Below are positions 1 to 11,020 of a DNA stretch of 64,000 nucleotides, piece after piece. Origin of the DNA: Antedon bifida. Its lineage: Eukaryota > Echinodermata > Crinoidea > Comatulida > Antedonidae. Every line of letters begins with the position of its first letter. Position 1 is the stretch's first letter. The translations under genes and the position numbers were made by a program. The notes under the pieces are model-generated. The model worked only from the letters and a program-made list of their open reading frames with translations, ran no database searches and had not been told where the DNA came from. The stretch lies in the NCBI GenBank assembly GCA_963402885.1, contig OY727093.1:23931409-23995408 (forward strand). Reading direction: 5' to 3'.

Positions 1-583
1 AATTAAAATATTTCCTTTTAAATCTGTGGACCCAGAGGCCCTGCTATCTAGGCTAGGTAAATATATACTATATAATATAGGTCCTAGTTGGTGAACCATT
101 ATACATAGCCTATCTATGTCATAGGCCTTATTAGGCCTAGTGTAACCAGGGAGTTGTCCTGGTGTAACACTCTGACCAGCAGGTCAACAACCCTTTATCA
201 CTATTTCTCCCTACTCCATCTATTAACATTCCTAGTGGTTTCTTCCTATCTCCAAGTACTCTTTGTTCACTATCCTATAACCCACATCCTAATCAATTAC
301 TCATCATCAAGGAATGTTCCCCTAGGCTTAGTATGTTAGTTTTAACAAAAACATTTAAAAGTTTATTTTATAAAATTGTATGACAATTTTTTTAATTCAC
401 ACCAGTTGATAATTTTAATAATTGTTATTGCTAAGAATACCCAGGTAAGCCGTGGAGGTACCTCCATGGAAGCTTGGCCTAGTCTAGACCTGGATACGGT
501 GTAGTTCTGTTTTGTTATCATCAAGGAGCTTAGAATGGAAAGTTTCCAACCTATGTATTCTTACTTTTCATTTTATATTTCAG
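1..583. other. Noncoding left edge
   Basis: I see no convincing exon here. It lies 5' of the first exon I can support for the + strand transposase-like gene and is probably intron of it. A CAG|GTAAGC donor-like site at about 443 has the right phase to join the exon at 584, but the peptide before it is hydrophobic low complexity, so I do not call an exon. AGGCCT-type palindromes are frequent at 40-150. Confidence 0.5.
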
Positions 584-3500
584 ATTCTGATTGAAGAAGA
601 ATTGCCTGGTACATCATCGGTATGTATTTTTTTTTATTATACCTGTATAAAAAGTTGGACCAGTCCCAATTTTAAAATGTGATAAAGCATTGAATGCCTC
701 AGTCAAAATTGGTGTAGTCTACCCTTTATTATTAATTATATGGATGATGAAATATTTTAAATAGTTTACCTGTTAATCTTTTAATCTCTGTGTGTTAAAG
801 CCATTAATTGAAATCATTAGTTCTCTACTTTGTTTATAAAGTAATTAAATTCAGATGTTGGTGAGTAAAAATAATCTGGTCACTAGATATGTTGTACTTT
901 TAATCCAGGCCCAAGGACAGTGTCCACAGTCAGCAGGTATAGTATTTAGATGTATTTAGACAAATAAACAAAGTCATTGTTTTGTTGGTTATGTAATAAT
1001 ACAGAAATATTAAGTCATTTTAAAATGATCAGTTCTTGTTCATGCATGTTTTTGTGGAGTTAATTATTATTTTTGAAGCCATGTTCTGATCTGTTTTGCA
1101 TGTATGCGTAGTTCAATTTTATTGATTTCACTGTTAATTTCCATCTTTTTTTTCATGAAATGCATGCAGTTCAGTAGACGTTTATCATTTCCATATTTCT
1201 ATTGCAAACTATTTTGCATGATGATTACATCATAACAATTATACACAGTACAAACACCATACCATTTACTTATAGTTTTATCAAATAATTTGTTTTTTTA
1301 GAGCATGTACTTGAGCAAGTTTATTAGGGAACATAAACCCCACCATTACCCTTTTTTTTTTTTTATTATTATCTTTTTCATATTTCATGGTACCAAAAAC
1401 AGGACCAACGCAGCGGTAACACACAAAATAAATATAAATTTATCATTATATAACTTATATAATTTATTCAGTTTACTCAAGTTCCGAAGAAACTGGGGGA
1501 AGCAGTAGTAATGAAGACGGAGATAAACGTGGCATACATTTATACAAAGAAGCTGACAGTGACAGTGACCATGATGATGCGGATCCAAATTACATCCCTC
1601 ATGAAGGATCATCTGATGAAGAATCACTGTGAGTTAAGCAAACTTCTTGATCTTTTATAGTGGTAGCTTTTTGGATATAAATAAATATATACTGTACATT
1701 TATATTATTAAACAAACATTTCTTTTTTGTAGCACTGATAACATAGAATCTGGAGAGACTGTCCGTGGACAGAGGAAATATATTGTAGGGCAGGATGAGC
1801 TTCTGTCATTGTTCGACAGATGTCGTGAATGTGGAAGTCAAGCCGAAAAAAAAATTATAAGAGAATGTGGAACGGCAGTGGAGGTGATGGCTACTTGCAC
1901 AAATAGAGCATGTAGACATGTTTTTGAATGGTCAAACCAACCAAAAAGTGCAAATATGTTCCTATTCAACATTTTGTTGTCCGCTGCAATCTTGGTATCG
2001 GGTAAGACTTTCAAAAATATTTTTTTATAATTCAATCTATTTTGATAATTGAACATTTTTTATGGTTATAAAATAATTTTTTATAATCAAAACTTACTTC
2101 AATCGTATTGACAAAGAATTCTTTTATTTAAAATTGTAGGATGTTGTATTACCAAATTTTTGAGGGCACTCCGATTTATTAACATCGCTGTTTTTAGTGA
2201 TCGGACGTTTTTTTATCATCAAAAATGGTAAGTTCAACATTTCAATAATGTCTTTGTAGCAAACTAATTTTGGAAATAAATGGGTGCCTATTGATGTTTA
2301 CAAATTATATGTTGCTATCTGAATTTTAATCTTCAAACAAAGTATTTTACTGTACAAAAATATTACTGAGTAGTGGTGTATTGAAAAAGTATGCTTGTTT
2401 TTCTTCTTTTTCAAATATGTGACATAGTTAACTGAATATTATCTTCAATATATTATTTAGGTATTTGCTGCCAGCCACTTCATGTATATTTGCGGCTCAA
2501 AGAGAGAAACACTTTAAAAGTGAAATGAATGTATCTTGCGATATGCGTTGTGACAGCCCCGGTTTCACAGCCAAGTTCGGTACCTACACAACTATTGATA
2601 CAGACACTCAGAAAGTTATTCACGTAGAAGTTGTGCAGGTATTTTTTTTTCATTTGTTGTTTATTTATAGCACCAATATATCGCAACATTTTATTAACCC
2701 TTATCTTTATCTTTTGTTCTTCAAAATTCTTACCCATAAATTTTTTAGCAATTACTTACAAATTTTAAAGTCATTTATATACAAATTTTACTAATACAGT
2801 ACACCAAAAACTATTATTATTATTATTATTATTATTATAGAAAGACGAATGCCCCAATTCACCAGCTATGGAGTTAGAAGGGCTGAAACGAACGCTGTCT
2901 GTTCTGCAAGGCTATGGTGTTACAATCAAGCGTCTTGTCTCGGATCGCCATAGTAGTATTGCAGCATTTTTAAAATCCACAACCATCATTCATTACTTTG
3001 ATGCATGGCACATTGCCAAGGGTAAGTAATATGTCTTAATATTTATTTTACTCAAAGTATGTCAAATGATGTAAAAAGGTACAAATTTTTTCGTCTTACT
3101 GTAATTTTGTTTATTTTTTATATATATTCAGGAATAAAGAAAAAATGCATAAAAGCCAGCAACAACAAAGAATGCGACAAAATTGGCAAATGGATACCAT
3201 CCATTATCAGGATGGTATATTGGATCGGAAATACCACACAAGAAACGGAGGACTTGGAGGCCGATGGTGAACTGAGGAAGCAAAAATTCCAAAGCATATA
3301 TAATCACATACGGGGTATTCATAATCATGAAACCACACTATATCCCAAATGCCTTCATGGAGAGCTGGAACCTCGAGACTACATTCAGCCAAGTAAGTTG
3401 TAGTATTGATTTTGGTGAAGAATCTTGACAGGTTTTTTTTATTTTGCTAAAATCATTATTTTTTGTTTCCAGATTCAAAAGCGGAAGAAGTAGTTTCGAA

Positions 3501-4238
3501 CATCCTGAATTCACCTTATTTGTTGAGATCTATAAAGCAGTTGTCACCGACTATCCAGACGTATTCAAATGAATCATTTCATCAAATCATTAATCATTTT
3601 GCGCCAAAAATGCACCATTTCAGGTTTAAGGGCATGCTTGCAAGGTATAATTTGATAGCATATTGTATAATTTAATGATAGAGAACAATTAAGTAAGGTC
3701 TTTATAATCTATGATTTACACTAATTAAGCCTGGAGCCTTTAACAATCATTGTAATGTGTTGTAATTCTATATTGTGCATTTACTTTAGAACATACCTTG
3801 CAGCCTTGCATTGCAATGAGAATGTTGGCAGGCCGCAAAGGGTCAACAGAAAAGGGGACACTGAACACTCTTTGTGGTATTCACGGGCAAAAAAGGACTG
3901 GATGGCCAAAAAACATCTTGTTGATCCCACATTTGGTAAGGACCAGTTACTATTAATTGTTACCAAGTTATGCCATAATTGAAAGTGTTTGTAAGCAAAA
4001 TGTGGAACTAATTTATAAAATAGTTAAATATCCTATTACATTGAACAGTAATATTTTTGTCTTTGCAGTTTATGCCATCAACACCATTGAGATGGCGATG
4101 TATATGGCCAAAACAAATACAAAAGGATCATATTACACGGCAGAAATGATGTGTGATCCTGGTACAATTACAGAAAAACTGCCAAAACCAGACAAGACAG
4201 ACTTTGTTGCAAAGTTAATCTCTAGATTTAAGAATTAA
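584..4238 (+). CDS. DDE transposase-like protein, 11 exons, 5' partial
   Basis: Exons: 584-619, 909-936, 1472-1628, 1733-2001, 2140-2227, 2461-2638, 2841-3021, 3132-3392, 3473-3644, 3790-3935, 4069-4238. All borders are GT-AG and every junction keeps codon phase, giving 561 residues and a TAA stop with no internal stop. The start codon is in an unseen 5' exon. In order: a Ser/Asp/Glu-rich acidic stretch (about 23-75); a zinc-ribbon-like region with CREC and CTNRAC (about 100-145); then a core with MRCDSPG (Asp about 224), LVSDRH (Asp about 287) and YFDAWH (Asp about 306), followed by ESFHQIIN and HFAPKMHHF. This Asp-Asp-Asp/Glu layout with SDRH and D-x-WH is what I know from DDE (RNase H-fold) transposase-like proteins common in invertebrates. 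A Kolobok-type assignment is a guess. Introns and an intact frame fit either a young autonomous element or a domesticated gene. The two smallest 5' exons are the least certain part. Confidence 0.82.
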
Positions 4239-4404
4239 ATTTACACTGCTTCACAGAACTTGTCATAAATTTAGAATAGTTTTATTACTACCTTGATCAC
4301 TGATTTTTTATCTCCTTTGTTTTAGTTCATTGTATTTTGACATGCATGCTTCTCTTGTTTACAAAAAAAAAACAGGTATTTATTCATAAGGTAACTACTG
4401 TACA

Positions 4405-4410
4405 TTTATT
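4405..4410 (-). terminator. Candidate polyadenylation signal, P2X7-domain gene
   Basis: AATAAA on the - strand, about 70 bp past the TAG stop of the P2X7-type gene. It lies within the 237 bp separating the two convergent stop codons, so the 3' UTRs probably overlap those of the opposite gene. Confidence 0.4.
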
Positions 4411-4469
4411 TTTATACGGCAGGAACTACTGTACATAGATTTGTATTTATATGGAGTGTTAATTCATAA

Positions 4470-4475
4470 AATAAA
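4470..4475 (+). terminator. Candidate polyadenylation signal, transposase-like gene
   Basis: AATAAA on the + strand, about 230 bp after the TAA stop and touching the 3' end of the opposing coding sequence. Transcripts using it would overlap the neighbour. Confidence 0.35.
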
Positions 4476-5632
4476 CTAGTCTTCATCCAATTGAGGATAT
4501 TTAAATCCTGTATAATTTTGTTCAGGGTCAGGAAAAGCTTCTCTGATTTTATTTATTACACAGGATGTAATTGGGACACGCCTGTCTCTCCCAAGATACC
4601 TCCAACACCAACGCACAAACTGTCGATACGCTGTATACCTGTATTTCCTGTGCAAACAAAAATAACTAATAAATAATAACTGATTTTTTAAATAAAAATA
4701 AAGGCAAATCAGTTACAAATTACTATACTGCAAAAACAATGTGTTTACCTTTCTTTTCTTCCTTCCACAATGAGTTCATCATATTGAGACGCATACTGCC
4801 AATATGCAATTTGGAGGGTTGCCGGATTAAGAATGGCAGCTTGGAACCAGGGATGGGTGGTGATACATCCATTATGTTCATTTTCCTTATTTTTATCCAT
4901 TATTTTCTCTACCTGTTTATTTAAAAAAAAGGTGATATTTTCACTAATGGAATTTACTATTATGATTATGACAGTGTTAATATGGAGCAATTTTATTTTA
5001 GTAATAATTCAACACTGCTTACTTCTTGACAACAATATCTATTTTCCCACATCTCCTCTACAACACAGTTTCCACACCCACACCTGTAGTAGAAAAAGAA
5101 GGGATATGAATATGATTATGTTGTTAGCATGTCTCACTTTTTAAAATATAAAATAAAGGTCTAGGCCTAGTTCGGCTAGTACGCCTACTACTACTTACTA
5201 GCCCTAACATAAAGCATTTATATATTACTATACTAGCTAGGCCTAGTCCTAATACTAGGCTAGGCCTACTTCTACTAGGCCTAGCCCTAGTAGTATATAT
5301 ATACTATAGTTTTAGGCCTTATTAATTATACAGTACTTCATCCACAAACCTAGACTACCACTTTACTCCCTCCTTTCAAATAAATATACCTACCAATCTC
5401 GTCCTTGTCTCAAATGAAGATTTTGTGGTAGGCCCATCGCTGCGAATCCATGTGCTCTAGCCCGATCTCGGTGGTCTGCAGCATCGCCGCCGAGTAGGCC
5501 CACTTCTCCCTCCGCTCCACCAGCGGGCACCCTTGGATCGTTTTCAAACACTCCTCTCCAATTCACTGCAACAATATCATGCTCATCTTCGGATGATGCC
5601 GAGGACGATAAGGACGACATATCGTTATCCAT
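4476..5632 (-). CDS. P2X7-type C-terminal (ballast) zinc-domain protein
   Basis: Four exons on the - strand: 5632-5394, 5083-5023, 4912-4749 and 4647-4476. Junctions keep phase and give 211 residues from ATG at 5632 to TAG at 4476. The N-terminus is acidic and Ser-rich (MDNDMSSLSSSASSEDEHD), followed by a Gly/Ala/Asp/Arg-rich linker. The conserved part begins at the first junction with DWCGCGNC, then RYCCQE, CITTHPWFQ, a tyrosine-rich AYWQYASQY, and RYTAYRQFVRWCW through SFPD/AFPD and YTGFKYP-type motifs near the end. These cysteines and the ITTHP, YRQFVRW and NYTGF motifs match the intracellular C-terminal domain of vertebrate P2X7 receptors, which binds zinc and also occurs as a stand-alone protein in many invertebrates. 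No transmembrane channel part is present, so it is not a P2X receptor. Its role is unknown. It is convergent with the transposase-like gene. Confidence 0.87.
5160..5320. repeat. CCTAG/TAGGC-rich low-complexity tract
   Basis: Within intron 1 of the P2X7-type gene the sequence is dominated by imperfect CTAGGCCTAG and TACTACTA words. It is an extreme local case of the TAGGCCTA bias seen across the window. Confidence 0.6.
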
Positions 5633-6148
5633 TTAAAATTATTGTAAATATTAGATCGTATAGTAGAAATAAAGCGTAATGTGTTGAAGCTATCTAGCGA
5701 TCGAACAATTAAATGGCGTCCATACACAACAACGAAAACGAGTCGAGAAAGTGTATCTGACGCATGCGTATTATCGGTTCGTGTACCTAGCTTGTGTAGG
5801 GTTTTGACTGAATATTTCGGAGAAAATGAGCGTGAAAAACGAAATTAAAAATCAATTTCTAAAAAAAATTGAAGGAAATATTCCATAATTTCAACGATTT
5901 ACGATGTATTAATCATTTAAGAGTGAAACTGTGAAGCGGATAAGTTAATATCGAAATAGTTTTGGCGTAGTGGACGATTAACCCAAAAATTCCTATCTCC
6001 TCCTGTACAAAAGTTTCCGCTTGTGACGTCACAGGCGGATTTTTTTTTATTTCCTAGGGCTGTTTTCTATGCGTCATCGTCATCTCTGAAATGTACTCTA
6101 ACAGTCAGCTGTATGTAACAGTATATACTACGTGTTGAAAACATAAAA
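5633..6148. other. 5' flank of the P2X7-type gene
   Basis: This is the probable promoter region of the - strand gene. Visible items are a TGACGTCA palindrome (CRE-like) at about 6024-6031 and GACGCATGCG near 5759. I cannot identify a TATA box or a start site. If genes 1 and 2 belong to one transposon, its right end would be sought here or further right. I found no clear partner for a terminal inverted repeat inside the window. Confidence 0.4.
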
Positions 6149-7340
6149 TCAAATTTTTTGGAATCGTTTCATATCATCTTTAAGTTTTGAGTACAGAAAT
6201 TTTGATCTATTTGGTAGTTTTCGAAAACCAATTAACTTTACATTCATATTAAATTTCACACTCACATGATCACTTTTACCCAGACCTTCAGTTTGTTCAA
6301 TATTGAACAACTCAGGCCTATTGCTAAAAATTAAGTCCAAGGTGTTGCCTTCAACAGTATTGTTAGCTATTCTTGTATGAAAATTAACCATTTGTACAAA
6401 ATCAAGCGAGTCCATGGAGTCAAAAATAAGATGTTCAAAGTTATTTACAAGATATTGTCTTTGGTGACGAATATTAAAATCCCCTAAAAGAATGATGGCT
6501 TTGTAGTGATGACTATTATCTAGTACTTCTTCCATGGCATTTAAAAAGTTTTGTGTGTACAGCATGGGTGCATTGGGTGGGCGATAGAAGCATCCGATCA
6601 AGATCTTACCAAGCTTACATGTAATCTCAGGCCATACAATTTCCAGGTTGTTGTGAATAAACGCAGTTGTTGTTGGTTTACACGCATCACTGATGACCAG
6701 CATCACTCCACCACCATGCCTATTTCGATCGTTCCTGAATATCTGGTAACCACTCTCTATTATTTCTGCATCATTGATTTCATTGCCAAGCCATGTTTCT
6801 GTAATCGCAAGGATGTGAGGTTTTTCTGTATCCACAACAAGCTGCAACTCTGTTAATTTATTGCAGACACTTCTGGCGTTATACAGCAGTCCAGTAAGTT
6901 GATGTGTACTAGGAAGAACCACACTGTTAGAAGACTCACTGCTGCAAGAACCAGCTGATCCATCAAAAAACGAAGCATTATGTGGAAGGACACATTTCAG
7001 ACAAATCCATTCTTTTCTTGATGAAATAATATTATTAAGGTCAATATCTGTCACTCCCTGGCAACGCTGATGATATTCATTGAGACAAATGGAACATAAA
7101 ATAAGCGGGGTGTTCTCAATATATTTGTAACAATAACTACATCCTACATCCATCGTAGTATTCATGCACGTCAACTGGCTAGGCCCAGAGGGGGGCAATG
7201 AGAAGTATGGGTATGAGGCTTCTATTCCCTGGTGTATATCATGGATCGACACCGTTGCCACAAAGGCTATGCCTAGCCTAGGCCTAGGTATAGTCCAGAA
7301 AAATAATATAAAAAGCTGGAAATATCCACAGATATCCATC
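6149..7340 (-). pseudogene. LINE fragment: PHD-like finger plus APE endonuclease
   Basis: The frame is open on the - strand and is probably meant to start at the ATG near 7165 (MNTTMDVGCSYC). First comes a PHD-like finger, C-x2-C...C-x2-C...H-x2-C...C-x2-C (CSYC, CSIC, HQRC, CLKC). The apurinic-endonuclease-like domain follows: LLYNARSVCNKL, ITETWLGNEI, RHGGGVMLV, CFYRPPN, LLGDFNI, NTLDLIFSN and GKSDHVSV. This is the 5' half of a CR1/Jockey-group non-LTR retrotransposon. It stops at a TGA at 6149 with no reverse transcriptase following, so it is 3'-truncated, which is unusual because LINEs normally lose their 5' end. On the - strand it lies directly after the GATA tail of another LINE. Confidence 0.85.
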
Positions 7341-7348
7341 AAACTTAC

Positions 7349-7349
<1 letters not shown>

Positions 7350-7384
<35 letters not shown>
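7350..7384 (-). repeat. (GATA)n microsatellite, probable LINE 3' tail
   Basis: There are eight or nine GATA units (CTAT on the - strand). On the - strand they follow the 3' UTR of the reverse-transcriptase fragment at 7385-8205, where a LINE tail would be. Confidence 0.8.
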
Positions 7385-8205
7385 AATTGTATTCGTCATA
7401 AAATAAATAAAATTACATTATGAAAAGTGTTTTCCTTGGCAAGAATATAAATATAAAAAGACCATATATAACATTTAAAATACTTATAAAACAATTTACA
7501 CAAAAATATTTATAAAATACTGCACAGGAATGAATAGTGAATCGGTATTACAAACTTCTCTTAAAACGTGAATTAAAAATATGAATAGCATTTGGAACAA
7601 AAGATAGTCTAAAACGTGAATTATTTGATCGTGGTCTAACTCTCCCTGATCTATTTACAATAAATTCATTGTGTAATGAGTGAGAATTGTTTCCCATAAT
7701 TTTTGTGACTTTGCTCAACGTTTGTTTTTCATAAACACCATCAACATCTTTAACAATTGAACCAATTATTCTAGAAGCTGTTTTGCACACTCTCCTTAGT
7801 CTAGTCTTATTCTTCTCTGTTAGATTCGCAAACCATGCTATACATGTTACAACTAAAATAGATTGGATGACCGATTCATAAAACAACAAGTGTGACATTA
7901 CTAACTTCAAAAGTATTAAGTTTTCTTAACCAGTACAGCCTTTGATTCCCTTTTTAAACAATCTCATCAGTATTCTTATCAAATTTTAATTTATCATCTA
8001 TGAACGTGCTAAGATATTTATATTCATGGACACGTTCAATAACGTTCCCGTCAAGTTTTAAGCATCCCTTATCATTTTGTTTTTTCCTGAAATCCCACAC
8101 TATTTCTTTAGTCTTTTTAGCATTTATCTTCAAGTAATTTTCATCGCACAAGTAGTTAGCCTATCAAATTCATTATTATACACATTATAGTGTAGGCTGG
8201 TATGT
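7385..8205 (-). pseudogene. LINE reverse transcriptase, C-terminal part and 3' UTR
   Basis: Conceptual pieces on the - strand: NNEFDRLTT then, after a small frameshift, CDENYLKINAKKTKEIV, KLDGNVIERVHEYKYLSTFID and FDKNTDEIV (8205-7954). Then come YESVIQSILVV, WFANLTEKNKTRLRRVCK, ASRIIGS, YEKQTL and SGRVRPRSNNSRFR (7910-7548, stop at 7548). These are the connection and C-terminal motifs of a common animal non-LTR retrotransposon RT. The frame is broken between 7954 and 7910. A 3' UTR of about 160 bp leads to the GATA tail. The missing palm part of what may be the same copy lies at 13038-13310. Confidence 0.85.
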
Positions 8206-8274
8206 CGTTTATATGAATGTCGTGTATATTTTTGTTAAAAGCAAACTTTGACTTTATTTCATATCTTGATAATA

Positions 8275-8530
8275 TAAGGAATAAAAATTATGTTGCCATT
8301 TTTTCAAAAGACATTTAAAGGACCAAATTCAAGATGGCCGCCAACATTCAAATAACCCTATTTAAAAATAAGAATATCACCAATAATACAAATTATGAAT
8401 GTGGAACAAGTCCGTTTTGATGGTATTACTGTACCCATTATACAATCTTAACTATGTAAAGCGATAATCTGTCGGCCATCTTGGATTTCAAAATGGCCGC
8501 CACTAAAAATTAAATTCTTTAAATAATTTT
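8275..8530 (+). repeat. AAGATGGCCGCC-family repeat, left copy
   Basis: The block starts near TATGTTGCCATTTTTTC and carries two ATGGCCGCC words (about 8332 and 8492) plus GGCCATCTTGGATTT. Its reverse complement recurs at 12795-13030 with the same order of landmarks, so the two form a widely spaced inverted pair. Confidence 0.65.
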
Positions 8531-8677
8531 TTTTAAATATGTGTGCATAAATTGTTGTTTGTACACAATGTTCTAAAATTGTCACTTTTTACAGGATTAT
8601 CTAAATATAAGGCTGTCTAAAGTTTTCTATATAACAGATATATAATACCCCTCTATGATTCTTAAATTAACTAATCG

Positions 8678-8755
8678 TTCAAAGTTGGAGTTGCAAAAGT
8701 ATGGAACAACTTACCAATTTATATCAGATATTCAACAACAATTACGTCTAACTAG
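8678..8755 (+). pseudogene. LINE C-terminal relic (VWNNLP motif)
   Basis: The + strand frame reads FKVGVAKVWNNLPIYIR and then ends at TAG. 'VWNNLP-x-IR' is the usual last conserved motif of CR1/Jockey-type RT proteins. Only this short tail remains. Confidence 0.6.
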
Positions 8756-8787
8756 AGGGTGAGCTCGCTTCGATCGCTCCCCTCTAG
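8752..8787. repeat. Short perfect-ended hairpin
   Basis: CTAGAGGGTGAGC pairs with GCTCCCCTCTAG across an 11-base loop, with one indel in the stem. It sits at the end of a LINE relic. Confidence 0.6.
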
Positions 8788-9884
8788 GAAGTGTAAACGA
8801 TGGTTCTTGGAATGATAATGACTCGGGTAAAAAGGTTTTAGAAGGACGTTCTCCTTGTACATTTTCTGTCGGTTACCATTATTGAAAATGCTTGACATTC
8901 GAAAAACTAAACCTACTCTGTTTCACAGTGTCTTAGATGATTAATAACATTTTAAAGTATAGTGTTTATTGTTTGGTAGGGCCCTTATAGGGCGGAGGTG
9001 GGGAGGCAGAGTTCATTTGAGGGAGATGCTTATTCGAGGGATGTTTTAGTTTTAATAATATCGTAACATTTATAATAAAATAAAATCCTCTAATAGATAT
9101 GAAAAGTGGTAAAAAATAATAACAAATGCTTGGTAAATTGTAGTTAACAGTGTGATGAATTCTATTACAAATAGTATAATTGTGTTATTATAAATATAAT
9201 ACAATATTGTGTGTATAAATGTGGATGGGCGTTTATTAGATAGTTGGGTAGGTGGGTGTAGGCGATTATTATTCAAAGTGATGTTTTATTGGGGAGGCGT
9301 TTATTCAAATAAATACCATCATAATACATTATTTAATTTAAACATCTTTTGAAACTAACTTCCGCGACAGTGTAGTCCGTTTCGGCCCAAGAAAGAAGAT
9401 GTTTTAGATGGCTTGCAATATGGGCCCTAATGGGACACAGATAGCCTACAGTTATTCCTGCCAGCTTACTCAATAAAACTCGGCTATCGGGATTTTATTT
9501 TTTAACTACTGTACCTTCACACGCGCGGTCCGATCCGAAAATAAACAAAAAACTAAAATGGCTATAGCCACTAACGACCAACTTAACTGAAACCAGGTAG
9601 TTGGCAAGGTGAACCTGTGAACTCATCGTGAACCCGGAAATTACTTTGACCGCGTACAATTGAAATTGAGCTGAAAATCTACCCATGAAATCAGAGATTT
9701 TGTTTTAAAACTCTTTATAATATATTCCTAAAATAGAAATATGGAACAATATCGTAATAGTGAAAACTGTTTTACATTTCGCGGTACATCTGAGATAGTT
9801 CAGGTAGGTATCCATGGCAGAGATTTGTTCCAAAGTTTTTCCATTGTGCTCGCCTATGTCAGAATTAACCATAATTTATATATA
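8788..9884. other. No gene seen
   Basis: AT-rich noncoding DNA. Short open frames at 9070-9276 and 9495-9686 show no recognisable motif or splice support. Confidence 0.6.
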
Positions 9885-10025
9885 GATTCTAAATTACAGA
9901 TCTCATTTCTTTTCATGAAACTGAAACTTGACATAAGACAGGACCACAATATAAAACAAGTGCATGTATACCTTATTGTGAAATCCTGTATAAATATGAT
10001 GTTAAATAATGCGTTATTGCTATGT
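9885..10025 (+). mobile_element. LINE 3' UTR fragment
   Basis: It shares ACAGATCTCATTTCTTTTCAT, CAGGACCACAAT, AAAACAAGT and CCTGTATAAATATG-TGTTAAATAA, in the same order, with the LINE end at 24470-24660. It is therefore a second copy of the same 3' end, without a long A-rich tail. Confidence 0.65.
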
Positions 10026-10389
10026 AATTCAATGTCTGAACCTTCAGGACCATAGTCACCAGTATGGTTGGTAAGTTTTCAACCTGTCAACCTTTGGCAG
10101 AAGCTTGAAGGAAATAAAGATAAAGCTCATTCACAAGATTATTCATAGGCAGCATTAACTCCCACTTCTCATCTTCTACAATCTCAACCGATTTAATTAG
10201 ATAAGTACCCTCTACAGATAGACCACCATTATACACTGGTTTGATGAGTGCACATGGTTGTGGTAAAAAAATCATGTACTAGGGAAAGACAAGAATGCCT
10301 GGTGATGACTCTTGCCCGAGATGAGTGGAAGTGGACAGAGATGACATCAAGAAGCAATTATTATGTCGACCCGGTGAACTATATGGCTT
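10026..10389. other. No gene supported
   Basis: A 62-codon open frame on the - strand (10275-10087) has a protein-like composition but no splice sites or motif I can name. It may belong to the relic just downstream, but I cannot show that. Confidence 0.4.
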
Positions 10390-10970
10390 TTGGACATGTA
10401 GCATTGTGAAAATAGTGTTGAGGCCAGTGCTTTTGTTGAAACTGAACTTGTATTACCTATACAACCAGTGACACAAATATCTTTAGGACAGAAGCACACT
10501 AATTCTGCTTTCTCTCTACAAATGCAGACAGAGAAAGAGATTCTAAGTGAAGTATCATTTTGTTTGAAAGAGGCTGATCATAAAGATATTAACTTGAATA
10601 CAGAGAGTCGACGAAATCTAAATGATGTGGTTAAATTATATCCCTATATATGTCCGAGACACAAGAAAACGATATCTGCACACATAGAAAGTACACATGC
10701 TTTTATCAAATATTTCTTCGCTCATGACCACCTGAACTACGACCGGTTACTTCCGCCGCTGTATCAATTTCAACAGATTACTGAAACAAATTACAGATAT
10801 TGGAGTTTATGAGAGGACATGTATGTGTGGGACTTTCTGGATTTACATCAATTGATCAGGGTCAGTGAGCGTGGTATCATTGGAATAACACAAATTAATG
10901 ATTTCATCAGAGCTGGCAAATCTAGTTGATGAGTTTGAAAGCCAACATTTAAAGAGAGATGATATCCTGA
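10390..10970 (+). pseudogene. Relic of an uncharacterised invertebrate repeat-associated gene
   Basis: The + strand reads FVETELVLPIQPVTQISLG..., ESTHAFIKYFFAHDHLNYDR and LLPPLYQFQQITETNYRYW before a stop at 10810. Weaker continuation in another frame covers a Trp-Asp-x-Leu-Asp-like stretch. 'FFAHDHLNYDRLLP' resembles the HxNYARWxP box of a large uncharacterised protein family that is often repeated in marine invertebrate genomes. Stops and frame changes mark it as dead. The family link is from memory and tentative. Confidence 0.45.
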
Positions 10971-11020
10971 TTAATGAAGAATGCTGCAATTCGCAGGAAG
11001 AAGTTTATGAGATGTTTTAA

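Noticed and set aside
384..443. Upstream exon of the transposase-like gene ending at CAG|GTAAGC
   Set aside because: The phase would fit, but the peptide is a short hydrophobic low-complexity run with no start codon and no acceptor evidence.
4476..5632. P2X purinergic receptor channel gene
   Set aside because: Only the C-terminal cytosolic domain is present. There are no transmembrane segments or ligand-binding ectodomain, and the gene is complete from ATG to stop.
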